Assembly (NCBI GenBank): GCA_025356655.1
Contig: JANXRW010000080.1
Coordinates: 1-64,000 of the forward strand
Length of the DNA: 64,000 bases
DNA from: Betaproteobacteria bacterium
Lineage (GTDB): Bacteria; Pseudomonadota; Gammaproteobacteria; Burkholderiales; SHXO01
Reading direction: 5' to 3'
Each line of letters starts with the position of its first letter. Position 1 is the stretch's first letter. The notes beneath the pieces are model-generated. The model made no database searches. It saw nothing but the letters and a program-made list of their open reading frames with translations, and had not been told where the DNA came from. Made by a program: the position numbers and the translations under genes. Shown in pieces: positions 8,207 to 20,527 of the stretch.

Positions 8207-9706
8207 ATGAACGCCTACGCTGCCTTTGCACAATGCTTCCCGGCTGACCGGGAACAGATCTTCCTGGAAGACGAGACGGGACGCCGCCACACCTACGCGG
8301 ACCTGGAGCGCGAGAGCGCGGCCTATTCAGCGCTGCTCGCAGACTGCGGGCTACAACCCGGGGATCGAGTACTGGCCCAAGTAGAGAAGTCTCCACAGGT
8401 GCTTTGGCTTTATCTCGCTTGCCTGCGCTCGGGGTACTGCTTCGTCCCACTGAACCCCGCCTATCAACGCGGTGAGCTGGGCTATTTCCTGCAGGACGCC
8501 GCCCCGCGAGTGGCCGTGTGTGCCACGGACTCGCTCGTCCTTTTCCAGGAATTGGGCGCCGCAGCGGGCACGCCCCGCCTGTTCACGCTGGATGCCGATG
8601 GCCGTGGGACACTGCCTTCGGGGGCAGCGCGCTGCGCGGGCGATGCGACGGTTGCCCCACTGCCGGCAGGAACCCTGGCAACCCTTATCTATACCTCGGG
8701 GACCACAGGGCGCTCCAAGGGAGCCATGGTCACCCACGAGAACCTCGTGGCCAATGGACGAGCACTGGCTCAGACCTGGGGCTTCAGTGCCGCGGACCGA
8801 CTGGTCCATTGCCTGCCGGTATTCCACGTGCACGGACTTTTTGTGGCGTTGCACACGGTCCTGCTCTCCGGCGCTGGCCTGCTCTTCCAGCGACGGTTCG
8901 ACCCCGCCGCCGTGCTCGCAGCGCTGCCTCACGCCACCGTCTTTATGGGCGTGCCCACCTATTACACGCGCCTGCTGGAGAGCCCGCTGCTCGATCGCAC
9001 CCGGTGTGCCAGCATCCGGCTCTTCGTGTCGGGTTCAGCGCCACTGCGCCCCGAAACCTTCACCGCGTTCGCAGAGCGCACAGGCCAAGTAATCCTCGAG
9101 CGCTACGGCATGTCCGAGGCGGGCATGATTGCGTCCAACCCGCTGCAGGGAGAACGGCGGGCGGGCACCGTCGGCCGCCCTCTGCCAGGGGTCGACGTGC
9201 GCCTAGCCGCCGAGGCAGGCGGCCAGGCGGCCCCGGGGCAGCCCGGGGTGATTGAGGTCCGCGGTGCCAATGTCTTCGCCGGCTACTGGCGCATGCCCGA
9301 GAAGACGCGCGAGGAGTTCACCACCGATGGCTGGTTCCGCACAGGAGACGTGGGGCAGTTCGACGAAGCCGGCTACCTAAGCATCGTGGGGCGGGCGCGC
9401 GACCTGATCATCAGCGGCGGACTCAATGTCTACCCCAAGGAGGTCGAACTCACCATCGACCAACTGCCGGGTGTGCTGGAGTCGGCCGTGGTCGGCCTCC
9501 CCCACGCGGACCTAGGCGAGGCCGTCACTGCTGCCGTCGTGCCGCGGCCTGGGTCCGCCTTGCGCCCCGAGGACGTGATCGCTCACGTGAAGGGCCAATT
9601 GGCTGGCTTCAAGGTACCCAAACGCGTACACCTGCTCGATGCGCTACCGCGCAACGCCATGGGAAAGGTAGAAAAAAACCGACTTCGCGAGCTGCTGTCC
9701 CAATGA
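8207..9706 (+). CDS. matB: Malonyl-CoA synthetase (MatB-like AMP-binding enzyme)
   Basis: This 499-residue ANL-superfamily enzyme should activate a dicarboxylate, most likely malonate, to its CoA thioester with ATP. The P-loop is TLIYTSGTTGRSKGAM; later motifs are VFMGVPTYYTRLLESP, ERYGMSEAGM, RMPEKTREEF, DGWFRTGDVG, ISGGLNVYPKEVE and the catalytic lysine in RNAMGKVEKN. Segments such as ALPHATVFMGVPTYYTRLL closely follow rhizobial and rhodopseudomonad MatB, which separates it from long-chain acyl-CoA ligases. I start at the ATG giving MNAYAAFAQCF. No malonyl-CoA decarboxylase gene is adjacent. mobA overlaps its stop (ATGA). Confidence 0.82.
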   Translation: MNAYAAFAQCFPADREQIFLEDETGRRHTYADLERESAAYSALLADCGLQPGDRVLAQVEKSPQVLWLYLACLRSGYCFVPLNPAYQRGELGYFLQDAAPRVAVCATDSLVLFQELGAAAGTPRLFTLDADGRGTLPSGAARCAGDATVAPLPAGTLATLIYTSGTTGRSKGAMVTHENLVANGRALAQTWGFSAADRLVHCLPVFHVHGLFVALHTVLLSGAGLLFQRRFDPAAVLAALPHATVFMGVPTYYTRLLESPLLDRTRCASIRLFVSGSAPLRPETFTAFAERTGQVILERYGMSEAGMIASNPLQGERRAGTVGRPLPGVDVRLAAEAGGQAAPGQPGVIEVRGANVFAGYWRMPEKTREEFTTDGWFRTGDVGQFDEAGYLSIVGRARDLIISGGLNVYPKEVELTIDQLPGVLESAVVGLPHADLGEAVTAAVVPRPGSALRPEDVIAHVKGQLAGFKVPKRVHLLDALPRNAMGKVEKNRLRELLSQ

Positions 9707-10290
9707 CCGGCGGGCTTCCCACGGGCTTGGTGCTCGCGGGGGGGAGAGCGACGCGAATGGGTGGCGCGGACAAGGGCCTGTTGGCGCTGCAGGGGCAGCC
9801 CTTAGTGGCCTGGGTGCTAGAGCGCCTCGCGGGCCAGGCGGACCCCGTGCTGGTCAATGCCAATCGCCACCAGGACCAGTACGCTGCCTGGGGCCACGAA
9901 GTGGTCCCAGACCGCTTCCCCGACTTCGCCGGGCCCCTTGCCGGGATCGCCGCAGGCCTCGAACGAACCCGCTCGGAATTGCTGTTGGTCAGCCCCTGCG
10001 ATACGCCGTGGCTTCCCCGCGACTTGGCGCAGCGCCTGCGCGCAGGGCTCGGGGAGCAGGCAGCGGCGGTGGCCCAGACGTACGGCCGACTGCAGCCCGT
10101 GCACTGCCTGCTGCGCCAAGCCCTGTTGCCGGATCTGCTGCGGTTTCTGGGGAGGGGCGGGCGTCAGGTGGAGCAATGGTTTGCCGAGTTGCCCCTGGCG
10201 CGCGTGGATTTCAATGACGTGGCCGATGCCTTTCTGGGCGCGAACAGCCCCGCCGAACTAGAGCGTCTGGCCTCAATCGCGCGGGGCTAG
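9703..10290 (+). CDS. mobA: Molybdenum cofactor guanylyltransferase MobA
   Basis: MobA attaches GMP to Mo-molybdopterin to make the guanine dinucleotide form used by DMSO-reductase-family enzymes. The 195-residue protein has the nucleotide-binding start LVLAGGRATRMGGADKGLL, then VVPDRFPDFAGPLAGIAAGL and SPCDTPWLP, and ends with NDVADAFLGANSPAEL, all typical. It starts in an ATGA overlap with the synthetase gene, so translation is coupled. The stop codon shares the tetramer CTAG with the ftsB stop on the other strand. SorA-type sulfite dehydrogenases do not use the dinucleotide form, so other molybdoenzymes probably exist elsewhere in this genome. Confidence 0.92.
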   Translation: MTGGLPTGLVLAGGRATRMGGADKGLLALQGQPLVAWVLERLAGQADPVLVNANRHQDQYAAWGHEVVPDRFPDFAGPLAGIAAGLERTRSELLLVSPCDTPWLPRDLAQRLRAGLGEQAAAVAQTYGRLQPVHCLLRQALLPDLLRFLGRGGRQVEQWFAELPLARVDFNDVADAFLGANSPAELERLASIARG

Positions 10291-10595
10291 CGGGGTGGCG
10301 ACGGGGCGGCAAGTGGCAGCGTCCCCGACTCCGCCAGTTGATAGTACAACTCGTCGGGCCGAATCATGCCCAGTTCCGCCCGCGCGCGCTCCTCGATGGC
10401 ACCGTAGCCCGCCTTGAGATCGCGCACCTCGGCATCGAGCGCGCCGTTGCGCGCGCGCAAGCGGCCGTTGACCTCTCGCTGGGCGGATATTTGACGCTCG
10501 AGCTCGCGCACCCGGGCTACCCCCCCCTTGCCGAACCACAGGGGGTTCTGCACCAGGAGGATCAGCGTCAGCAGCAGCAGCGCGAGCAGTCTCAA
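10287..10595 (-). CDS. ftsB: Cell division protein FtsB
   Basis: FtsB is a short bitopic membrane protein of the FtsQLB divisome complex. The 102-residue product has one N-terminal helix (LRLLALLLLTLILLVQN), the family signature PLWFGKGGVARV, a coiled coil to about residue 65, and ERARAELGMIRPDELYYQL. It begins at a TTG one base after the eno stop, since no ATG lies between the stop and the hydrophobic helix. The eno-ftsB neighbourhood is conserved across beta- and gammaproteobacteria. Confidence 0.9.
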   Translation of the reverse strand: MRLLALLLLTLILLVQNPLWFGKGGVARVRELERQISAQREVNGRLRARNGALDAEVRDLKAGYGAIEERARAELGMIRPDELYYQLAESGTLPLAAPSPPR

Positions 10596-10596
10596 G

Positions 10597-12758
<2,162 letters not shown>

Positions 12759-12791
12759 GGTCGCCCCCCGGCCCGGCGGCCCACCGCGCCC

Positions 12792-14525
<1,734 letters not shown>

Positions 14526-16922
14526 TCAAGCGCCCGCCCCTGGTGCTGTGGCTTCCTTGGCGAGGAACAACCAAGTCTCCACGATGGTATCCGGATTAAG
14601 CGAGATGGTGTCGATGCCCTCCTCCACCAGCCACTTGGCGAAATCGGGGTGATCCGAAGGCCCCTGCCCGCATATGCCCACGTATTTGCCGGCGGCCCGA
14701 CAGGCTTGAATCGCCATATGCAGCAAGCTTTTCACCGCGTCGTCGCGCTCATCGAAGGAGCCTGCCACGATACCCGAATCACGATCCACCCCGAGGGCGA
14801 GCTGGGTCATGTCGTTCGAACCGATGGAGAAGCCATCGAAATACTCCAGGAAATGAGAGGCCAGGAGCGCGTTGGCGGGGATCTCGCACATCATGATGAT
14901 GCGCAGCCCATTCTTCCCGCGCTCGATGCCATGCTCGGCGAGCAACGCGATAACCTCGCGAGCCTCGGCCACGGTGCGCACGAAAGGGACCATGATCTCC
15001 ACGTTAGTGAGCCCCATGTCGTCGCGCACGCGCTTGAGCGCACGGCACTCGAGCGCGAAGCAGTCGCGGAAGCTGGGATCGATGTAGCGCGAAGCGCCAC
15101 GGAAGCCCAGCATGGGGTTTTCTTCATGGGGCTCATAGCGCTGCCCGCCCAGCAGGCTTGAATACTCGTTGGATTTAAAATCGCTCAGGCGCACGATCAC
15201 CGGCTTCGGACTGAAGGCGGCCGCCAGCGTGGCCACACCCTCGGTGAGCTTATCCACATAAAAGCTCACGGGGTCTGGGTAGCCCGCACTGGCTGCGAGT
15301 AATTCGCGGCGCAGATCGGGGGGGACATTCGGATAGGATAGCGCGGCCTGGGGGTGAATGCCGATCATGCGCGCGATGATGAACTCCAGCCGCGCCAAGC
15401 CCACGCCCGCGTTAGGCAGGCGCTGGAAGTCAAAGGCCAGTTCCGGGTTGCCCAGGTTCATGGCGATCTTCACGGGCGGCTTGGGCATCGCGTCCAGCGA
15501 CAGGTCGATGACCTCGACCTCGAGTTTGCCGATGTAGACGTAGCCGGTGTCCCCTTCCGCGCAAGACACGGTGACTTCCTCGCCCTCGGGAAGCATGGAG
15601 GTGGCGTTGCCACACCCGACCACCGCGGGGATGCCGAGTTCCCGCGCGATGATGGCCGCGTGGCAGGTTCGCCCGCCGCGGTTGGTGACCACAGCGGCCG
15701 CGCGCTTCATAACCGGTTCCCAGTCTGGATCGGTCATGTCGGTGACCAGCACGTCGCCGGGACGCACACGGGCCATCTCGGAGGCGTCCATGACCAAGCG
15801 CACGCGACCGGTGCCCACACGGCTGCCGATGGCGCGTCCGGTCACGAGGATCTGCGAACGCTCCTTCAGGTTGTAGCGTTTCTGCGTGTCCATGCTGTTA
15901 GTCTGTGCCCGCACCGTCTCCGGACGCGCCTGCAGGATATAGAGGCGTCCGTCCAGGCCGTCGCGACCCCACTCGATATCCATGGGCCGCCCGTAGTGCT
16001 CCTCGATGAGCAGGGCATAGCGCGAGAGTTCCAGCACGTCTTCGTCAGTGATGGAGAAGCGCACGCGGTCGGCCTCCGCGACGTCTAGCGTGCGCACGGA
16101 GCGGCCCGCCTCGCGGCTGTCGGTGAACACCATCTTGATGAGCTTGCTACCCCGGGAACGGCGCAGGATGGCCGGGCGCCCGGCGCGCAGCGCCGGCTTA
16201 TAGACGTAGAATTCATCTGGATTGACCGCACCCTGGACCACCGTTTCGCCCAGGCCCCAGGAAGCGGTGATGAACACCACTTGATCGAAGCCGGACTCCG
16301 TGTCGAGCGAGAACATAACGCCGCTCGCCCCCAGGTCGCTACGCACCATCCGTTGAATGCCCGCCGACAGGGCCACAGGCGTGTCCGCATAGCCCTTGTG
16401 GACGCGGTAGGCGATGGCACGGTCGTTGTATAGCGAGGCGAACACATGCCGAACGGCGTCGATCAGGTTGTCCGCGCCGTGAATGTTCAGGAAGGTCTCC
16501 TGCTGCCCGGCGAACGAGGCATCGGGCAGATCCTCCGCGGTGGCTGAGGAGCGTACGGCGAAAGACGCCTGCGCGTCGCCGGCCGATAGCGCCTCGTAGC
16601 CAGTGCGGATCTGCGCCTCGAGCGCAACGGGCAGCGGCGCCGCGATCACCAATGCGCGGATCTGCGCCCCGACCTGGGCTAGGCGTTCCACATCATCCAC
16701 ATCCAGGCCCGAGAGCAGATCGGCGATGCGTCCCTCGAGTCCACCCGCCGTCAAGAAATCACGGTAGGCGGCGGCGGTCGTGGCAAAACCACCGGGAACC
16801 CTCACCCCCAGATGGGAGAGGCCGTTGATCATCTCGCCTAGCGAGGCATTCTTGCCGCCAACCCGGGCGACGTCGTGCATGCCCAGTTCTTCGAACGGCA
16901 GGACGTATGGTTCCGCTGACAT
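14526..16922 (-). CDS. ppsA: Phosphoenolpyruvate synthase PpsA
   Basis: PpsA makes phosphoenolpyruvate from pyruvate and ATP for gluconeogenesis. The 798-residue protein has an N-terminal ATP-grasp-like domain ([35 protein letters not shown]), the swivelling phosphohistidine domain, and a C-terminal barrel ending [14 protein letters not shown] and [12 protein letters not shown]. In the segment [15 protein letters not shown] the catalytic His is residue 421 and the neighbouring Thr 419 is the residue modified by PpsR, the same numbers as in E. coli. Its regulator is encoded divergently, 164 bases away. Confidence 0.97.
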   Translation of the reverse strand: MSAEPYVLPFEELGMHDVARVGGKNASLGEMINGLSHLGVRVPGGFATTAAAYRDFLTAGGLEGRIADLLSGLDVDDVERLAQVGAQIRALVIAAPLPVALEAQIRTGYEALSAGDAQASFAVRSSATAEDLPDASFAGQQETFLNIHGADNLIDAVRHVFASLYNDRAIAYRVHKGYADTPVALSAGIQRMVRSDLGASGVMFSLDTESGFDQVVFITASWGLGETVVQGAVNPDEFYVYKPALRAGRPAILRRSRGSKLIKMVFTDSREAGRSVRTLDVAEADRVRFSITDEDVLELSRYALLIEEHYGRPMDIEWGRDGLDGRLYILQARPETVRAQTNSMDTQKRYNLKERSQILVTGRAIGSRVGTGRVRLVMDASEMARVRPGDVLVTDMTDPDWEPVMKRAAAVVTNRGGRTCHAAIIARELGIPAVVGCGNATSMLPEGEEVTVSCAEGDTGYVYIGKLEVEVIDLSLDAMPKPPVKIAMNLGNPELAFDFQRLPNAGVGLARLEFIIARMIGIHPQAALSYPNVPPDLRRELLAASAGYPDPVSFYVDKLTEGVATLAAAFSPKPVIVRLSDFKSNEYSSLLGGQRYEPHEENPMLGFRGASRYIDPSFRDCFALECRALKRVRDDMGLTNVEIMVPFVRTVAEAREVIALLAEHGIERGKNGLRIIMMCEIPANALLASHFLEYFDGFSIGSNDMTQLALGVDRDSGIVAGSFDERDDAVKSLLHMAIQACRAAGKYVGICGQGPSDHPDFAKWLVEEGIDTISLNPDTIVETWLFLAKEATAPGAGA

Positions 16923-17086
16923 CGCTTACCCCTGATAGATGGTGAAGTGCCACTCGATCGCCGCCAGGCTGTCAACCCGCCAGACTGCTCGGCCGCCAAA
17001 AGCATGCTATTTTACCGGCGCTGCAATTGCCGCGCACCAGCTTCCTTGACCTGAATCAAAATTCTCACGGACGGATCCGCCGGAAG
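16923..17086. promoter_or_regulatory. Divergent ppsA / ppsR intergenic region
   Basis: The two start codons are 164 bases apart, so the promoters of both genes must lie here. An AT-rich patch near 17005-17012 contains TATTTT on plus and TAAAAT on minus, either of which could serve as a -10, but I find no good -35 partner for either. CGGAAG just before the ppsR ATG is a fair ribosome binding site. Confidence 0.4.
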
Positions 17087-17908
17087 ATGTCCAGCCGAAG
17101 CGCTTTTTTTATATCCGACCGCACCGGAGTGACGGCGGAAATGGTGGGCCACAGCCTGCTCACGCAATTTGAGCAGGTCACTTTCACGGAAACGACCCTC
17201 CCCTTCGTCGATAGCGTGGCCAAGGCCGAGGAGGCGGTCCAGGAGATCAACCAAGCGGCCCTTCGCGACGGCGCCCGCCCGCTGGTGTTCAGCACTCTGG
17301 TCGACCCGGAGTTGAGCGCGGTGCTTGCAGGGGCGAACGCGCGGATACTCGACTGCTTCGGCGTGTTCATCTCGCCCATGGAGGCGGAGCTCGGCGTCAA
17401 GTCCTCGCACACGGTGGGTCGCTCGCACAGTCAAGCCAACACCACCGGCTATTTCCGGCGCATCGAGGCGGTGAACTACTCGCTTTCCTACGACGATGGT
17501 CAGGCCTCTAAAGATCTTCATAACGCCGACGTCATTCTGTGCGGGGTGTCGCGTTGCGGGAAGACACCCACCTGCCTCTACTTGGCCCTGCAGTACGGCA
17601 TCCGGGCCGCCAACTACCCGCTGATCCCCGAAGATTTCGGGAAGATGCAACTACCCTCTGCCCTGTCCAAGCTACGCCACAAGATTTTCGGCCTCACCAT
17701 CCTGCCCGAGCGCCTGCACCAGATTCGCACCGAGCGCCGACCGGGAAGTACCTACGCGACCTTGGTCAACTGCGTCTCCGAGGTCCGCGAGGCGGAGGCC
17801 CTGCTGCGCAACGAGGGCATTCCCTACCTGGACACCACCACCCGCTCCATCGAGGAGTTGGCCAGCACCATCCTGAAACATGCGAACCTTCAGCGCACGC
17901 TATTCTGA
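17087..17908 (+). CDS. ppsR: PEP synthase regulatory protein PpsR (kinase/pyrophosphorylase)
   Basis: PpsR inactivates PpsA by ADP-dependent phosphorylation of a threonine next to the catalytic histidine, and reactivates it by Pi-dependent removal. The 273-residue protein (old family DUF299) has AFFISDRTGVTAEMVGHSLL, SHTVGRSHSQANTTGYFRRI, YSLSYDDGQ, the P-loop GVSRCGKTPTCLYLA and YPLIPEDF. I start at the ATG giving MSSRSAFFISD, preceded by CGGAAG; a longer TTG start has no family match. The divergent pairing with ppsA is the classical arrangement. Confidence 0.95.
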   Translation: MSSRSAFFISDRTGVTAEMVGHSLLTQFEQVTFTETTLPFVDSVAKAEEAVQEINQAALRDGARPLVFSTLVDPELSAVLAGANARILDCFGVFISPMEAELGVKSSHTVGRSHSQANTTGYFRRIEAVNYSLSYDDGQASKDLHNADVILCGVSRCGKTPTCLYLALQYGIRAANYPLIPEDFGKMQLPSALSKLRHKIFGLTILPERLHQIRTERRPGSTYATLVNCVSEVREAEALLRNEGIPYLDTTTRSIEELASTILKHANLQRTLF

Positions 17909-17932
17909 CAGCAGTGGCGGGTGTCGCCGGAC

Positions 17933-18385
17933 TCAGGACAACCCGCGCCCCACCACCCCCAGCGCGATGGTAAGTGCCCCCAGGATCAGGTTCAGGCCAA
18001 CGAGCAGACGAATGGTGGCCAAGGAACTCGCCGCCTCCGACCATTGCTCGGCCTCGACCTGGCGCCCCAGGCGACGCAGTGGCGCGAAGTTGATGTGCGC
18101 GAAGATGCCCATCATCAGCAATCCCAGCCCCAGCATGGCGTGAACACCCCCGCCCGCCGCGTGCATCCCTCCCAGCAGCGGGATCATGGCAAAGCCGCTC
18201 CCCAGGATCAGCACGATCGCCAGTGTCACCCACCGAAAAAACCGCTTGAGGACCCGATGCCAGAGCGCTAGGCGCTGGGGCGGCTCCAGAGTACCTGCCT
18301 CCGGCCGCAGCACTTGGTGCGCAAAAAACATGCCCCCCACCCAGATCACCACCGCCAGCACGTGTACCAACCGCCAGATGTTCAT
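17933..18385 (-). CDS. CopD-family integral membrane protein
   Basis: The 150-residue product has four predicted helices: about residues 3-20 (LVHVLAVVIWVGGMFFA), 50-71, 80-102 and 125-146. The first helix, with H8 and the VIWVGGMFFAH pattern, and LGLGLLMMGIFAHINF later, resemble the CopD/DUF families of small copper- or haem-linked membrane proteins. It lies 17 bases after rnhB on the same strand and converges with ppsR. No copA, copC or other copper gene is nearby, so the copper link is family-based only. Similar genes in other betaproteobacteria are annotated just as CopD family. Confidence 0.72.
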   Translation of the reverse strand: MNIWRLVHVLAVVIWVGGMFFAHQVLRPEAGTLEPPQRLALWHRVLKRFFRWVTLAIVLILGSGFAMIPLLGGMHAAGGGVHAMLGLGLLMMGIFAHINFAPLRRLGRQVEAEQWSEAASSLATIRLLVGLNLILGALTIALGVVGRGLS

Positions 18386-18402
18386 AGGTCTACCCCTTAA
18401 GC

Positions 18403-19047
18403 TTACGCGCCGGTGCGCGCGAGGACCGCGCGCACCGGCGCAAAACTGCGTCGATGATGGATCGTGACACCATGGCACGCCAAGGCCGCCAGATGGGCTT
18501 CCGTGGGATAACCTTTGTGTCGGTCGAAGCCGTACTGCGGATACTCCAGATGTAAGCGCCGCATGTAAGCGTCGCGCGCGGTCTTGGCCAAAATCGATGC
18601 CGCAGAGATCTCCGCGACCAAGCTGTCTCCCCGCACCACCGCCCGGGCAACCATGGGAAGTTGCGGGCAATGGAGGCCGTCGACGAACACCTCGGCCGGC
18701 ACCAGCGTGAGGCCTAGCACGGCCCGCCGCATGGCCAGGAGGCTGGCCTGTAGAACATTAAGCCGGTCGATTTCCTCAACGCTCGCAACGGCGATGCAAA
18801 AGGCCTGCGCGCGCTCGCGAATGAGCAGCGCCAATGCCTCCCGACGCGACGCGCTCAATTGCTTGGAATCAGCTAAGCCTGCCACAGGCCGTTCCGGATC
18901 GAGAATTACGCAAGCGGCGAACACCTCACCAGCCAATGGTCCGCGCCCCGCCTCGTCCACGCCTGCGACGACGCGGCCCCCGCCTGCCGTGCGCAGATCC
19001 AGATCGAGCGAACCCTGCGCCGCGTGAGCGCTACTGCCACCTACCAT
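18403..19047 (-). CDS. rnhB: Ribonuclease HII
   Basis: RNase HII cleaves RNA in RNA/DNA hybrids and removes single ribonucleotides from DNA. Conserved parts are [20 protein letters not shown] (catalytic Asp and Glu), [44 protein letters not shown] and [19 protein letters not shown] use the ATG giving [11 protein letters not shown] (214 residues); a longer upstream frame is unlikely. In most betaproteobacteria rnhB follows lpxB directly, whereas here a plus-strand transporter gene intervenes, so rnhB must have its own promoter in the divergent region at 19048-19193. Confidence 0.95.
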   Translation of the reverse strand: MVGGSSAHAAQGSLDLDLRTAGGGRVVAGVDEAGRGPLAGEVFAACVILDPERPVAGLADSKQLSASRREALALLIRERAQAFCIAVASVEEIDRLNVLQASLLAMRRAVLGLTLVPAEVFVDGLHCPQLPMVARAVVRGDSLVAEISAASILAKTARDAYMRRLHLEYPQYGFDRHKGYPTEAHLAALACHGVTIHHRRSFAPVRAVLARTGA

Positions 19048-19071
19048 GCCGTTTCCTCTGCCTTCGCGCCG

Positions 19072-19114
19072 CCTGCGCGGATTGTACGCGCAGGAAAGGG
19101 TGCACGCCTGCGCG
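19072..19114. promoter_or_regulatory. Inverted repeat, candidate operator between rnhB and MFS gene
   Basis: CCTGCGCG at 19072-19079 and its exact reverse complement CGCGCAGG at 19087-19094 flank a 7-base spacer, forming a perfect 8+8 inverted repeat. A third copy, CCTGCGCG, lies at 19107-19114. They sit in the 146-base divergent region between rnhB and the MFS gene, where a repressor or activator would act. No regulator gene is adjacent, and short GC-rich palindromes can arise by chance in such DNA. The RNA hairpin alternative is weaker because there is no T-run. Confidence 0.4.
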
Positions 19115-19193
19115 GGCGGAAGCTGGAGTATGCTGCCACGACGCACCCCGGCCAAAGTCATGAAACCTCGAGGGGGCACCGGAGGAGCAGACC

Positions 19194-20513
19194 GTGCAAC
19201 ACGCAGCGCAGACCGAGGCCTCAGCGGACGCCCTGGAGACCGAGACCTACCAGCGCATCAGCTGGCGGATCATTCCCTTCCTGTTCATCCTCTACGTGAT
19301 CGCCTTCCTCGACCGGGTGAACGTGAGCTACGCGAAGCTGCAGATGTCGGGTGACCTGCACTTCAGCGAGAGTGTCTACGGCCTGGGCGCGGGGCTGTTC
19401 TTCATCGGCTACTTCTTCCTGGAGATCCCCAGTAACCTGATCCTCGAGCGAGTGGGTGCACGCATCTGGATCGCTCGGATTCTCGTGCTCTGGGGCTTGA
19501 TCTCCGCGGCATTCATGTTCGTGAGCACGCCCACCCAGTTCTACGTCATGCGCTTCCTGCTCGGCGTGGGCGAGGCCGGCTTTTTTCCTGGCATCATCCT
19601 CTACCTCACCTACTGGTTCCCGGGCTGGCGCCGCGCCCGCATGGTCGCCACGTTCATGACGGCCATCGCCGTGTCGGGGGTCATCGGCGGGATCCTCTCG
19701 GGCGCGATCATGAAAGCCTTCGCCGGGATCTACGGCCTGGCCGGCTGGCAATGGCTCTTCTTGCTCGAAGGCGCGCCCGCCGTAATCTTCGGCATCATTA
19801 CCTTTTTCTATCTCGACAATGGTCCCGCGAGCGCGCGCTGGCTCAGCCAAGCGCAGAAGGATCTGGTAGCGGCACAACTAGCCGAGGACTGCCGCAGCAA
19901 GGACGCCCTGGGCGGACATTCGGGATTCCTCGACTCGGCCCGGGACTACAAAGTTTGGGTCCTCGCGTTGGTCTACTTCTGCAATGTGATCGCTTTCTAT
20001 GGCGTGTCTTTTTTTCTGCCTCAACTCATCAAGGAGATGGGCGTCACGGACCTGGCCATGAATGGGCTGATCTCCGCCATCCCCTGGTCCGTGGCGGCCG
20101 TGGCCATGGTGATCAACGCGCGTCACTCCGACCGGCAACTGGAACGGCGGTGGCATGTGGCCATCCCGGGCGTTCTGGCGGGCTTTGGGTTGGCCTGCGC
20201 TGCCTACGTGGGCGCCTCCCCTGCCGTGCTCGCCATCGCCGCGCTTACGGTCACCACCGCCGGGTCGTTGTGCATCTCGCCCGTGTTTTGGTCGCTGCCC
20301 ACGGCGTTCCTCTCCGGCAGCGCCGCGGCGGGCAGCATCGCTCTCATCAATTCTTTCGGCGCTCTAGGCGGGTTCTTTGGTCCGTATCTGATCGGTGTGG
20401 TGAAAGACCTCACCGGCAGTCCTGCCAACGCGCTCTACGTGCTCGCGGGATTTTTCTTTCTCTGTGCCGTACTGGTGGTAACTGTGTTCAAGGCAGTGCC
20501 CGTCCAGCGCTGA
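19194..20513 (+). CDS. MFS transporter, anion:cation symporter (ACS) family
   Basis: This 439-residue inner-membrane protein has about 12 helices in two bundles split by a loop near residues 205-240. [20 protein letters not shown] (first helix), [40 protein letters not shown] and [11 protein letters not shown] are typical of the ACS family, which carries organic anions such as tartrate, phthalate, glucarate or 4-hydroxyphenylacetate. The substrate cannot be told from sequence. The start is a GTG after a strong GGAGGAG site. No catabolic enzyme gene is beside it. It interrupts the usual lpxB-rnhB pair on the opposite strand, so it looks like an insertion. Confidence 0.88.
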   Translation: MQHAAQTEASADALETETYQRISWRIIPFLFILYVIAFLDRVNVSYAKLQMSGDLHFSESVYGLGAGLFFIGYFFLEIPSNLILERVGARIWIARILVLWGLISAAFMFVSTPTQFYVMRFLLGVGEAGFFPGIILYLTYWFPGWRRARMVATFMTAIAVSGVIGGILSGAIMKAFAGIYGLAGWQWLFLLEGAPAVIFGIITFFYLDNGPASARWLSQAQKDLVAAQLAEDCRSKDALGGHSGFLDSARDYKVWVLALVYFCNVIAFYGVSFFLPQLIKEMGVTDLAMNGLISAIPWSVAAVAMVINARHSDRQLERRWHVAIPGVLAGFGLACAAYVGASPAVLAIAALTVTTAGSLCISPVFWSLPTAFLSGSAAAGSIALINSFGALGGFFGPYLIGVVKDLTGSPANALYVLAGFFFLCAVLVVTVFKAVPVQR

Positions 20514-20527
20514 AACGACGCCTCGGT

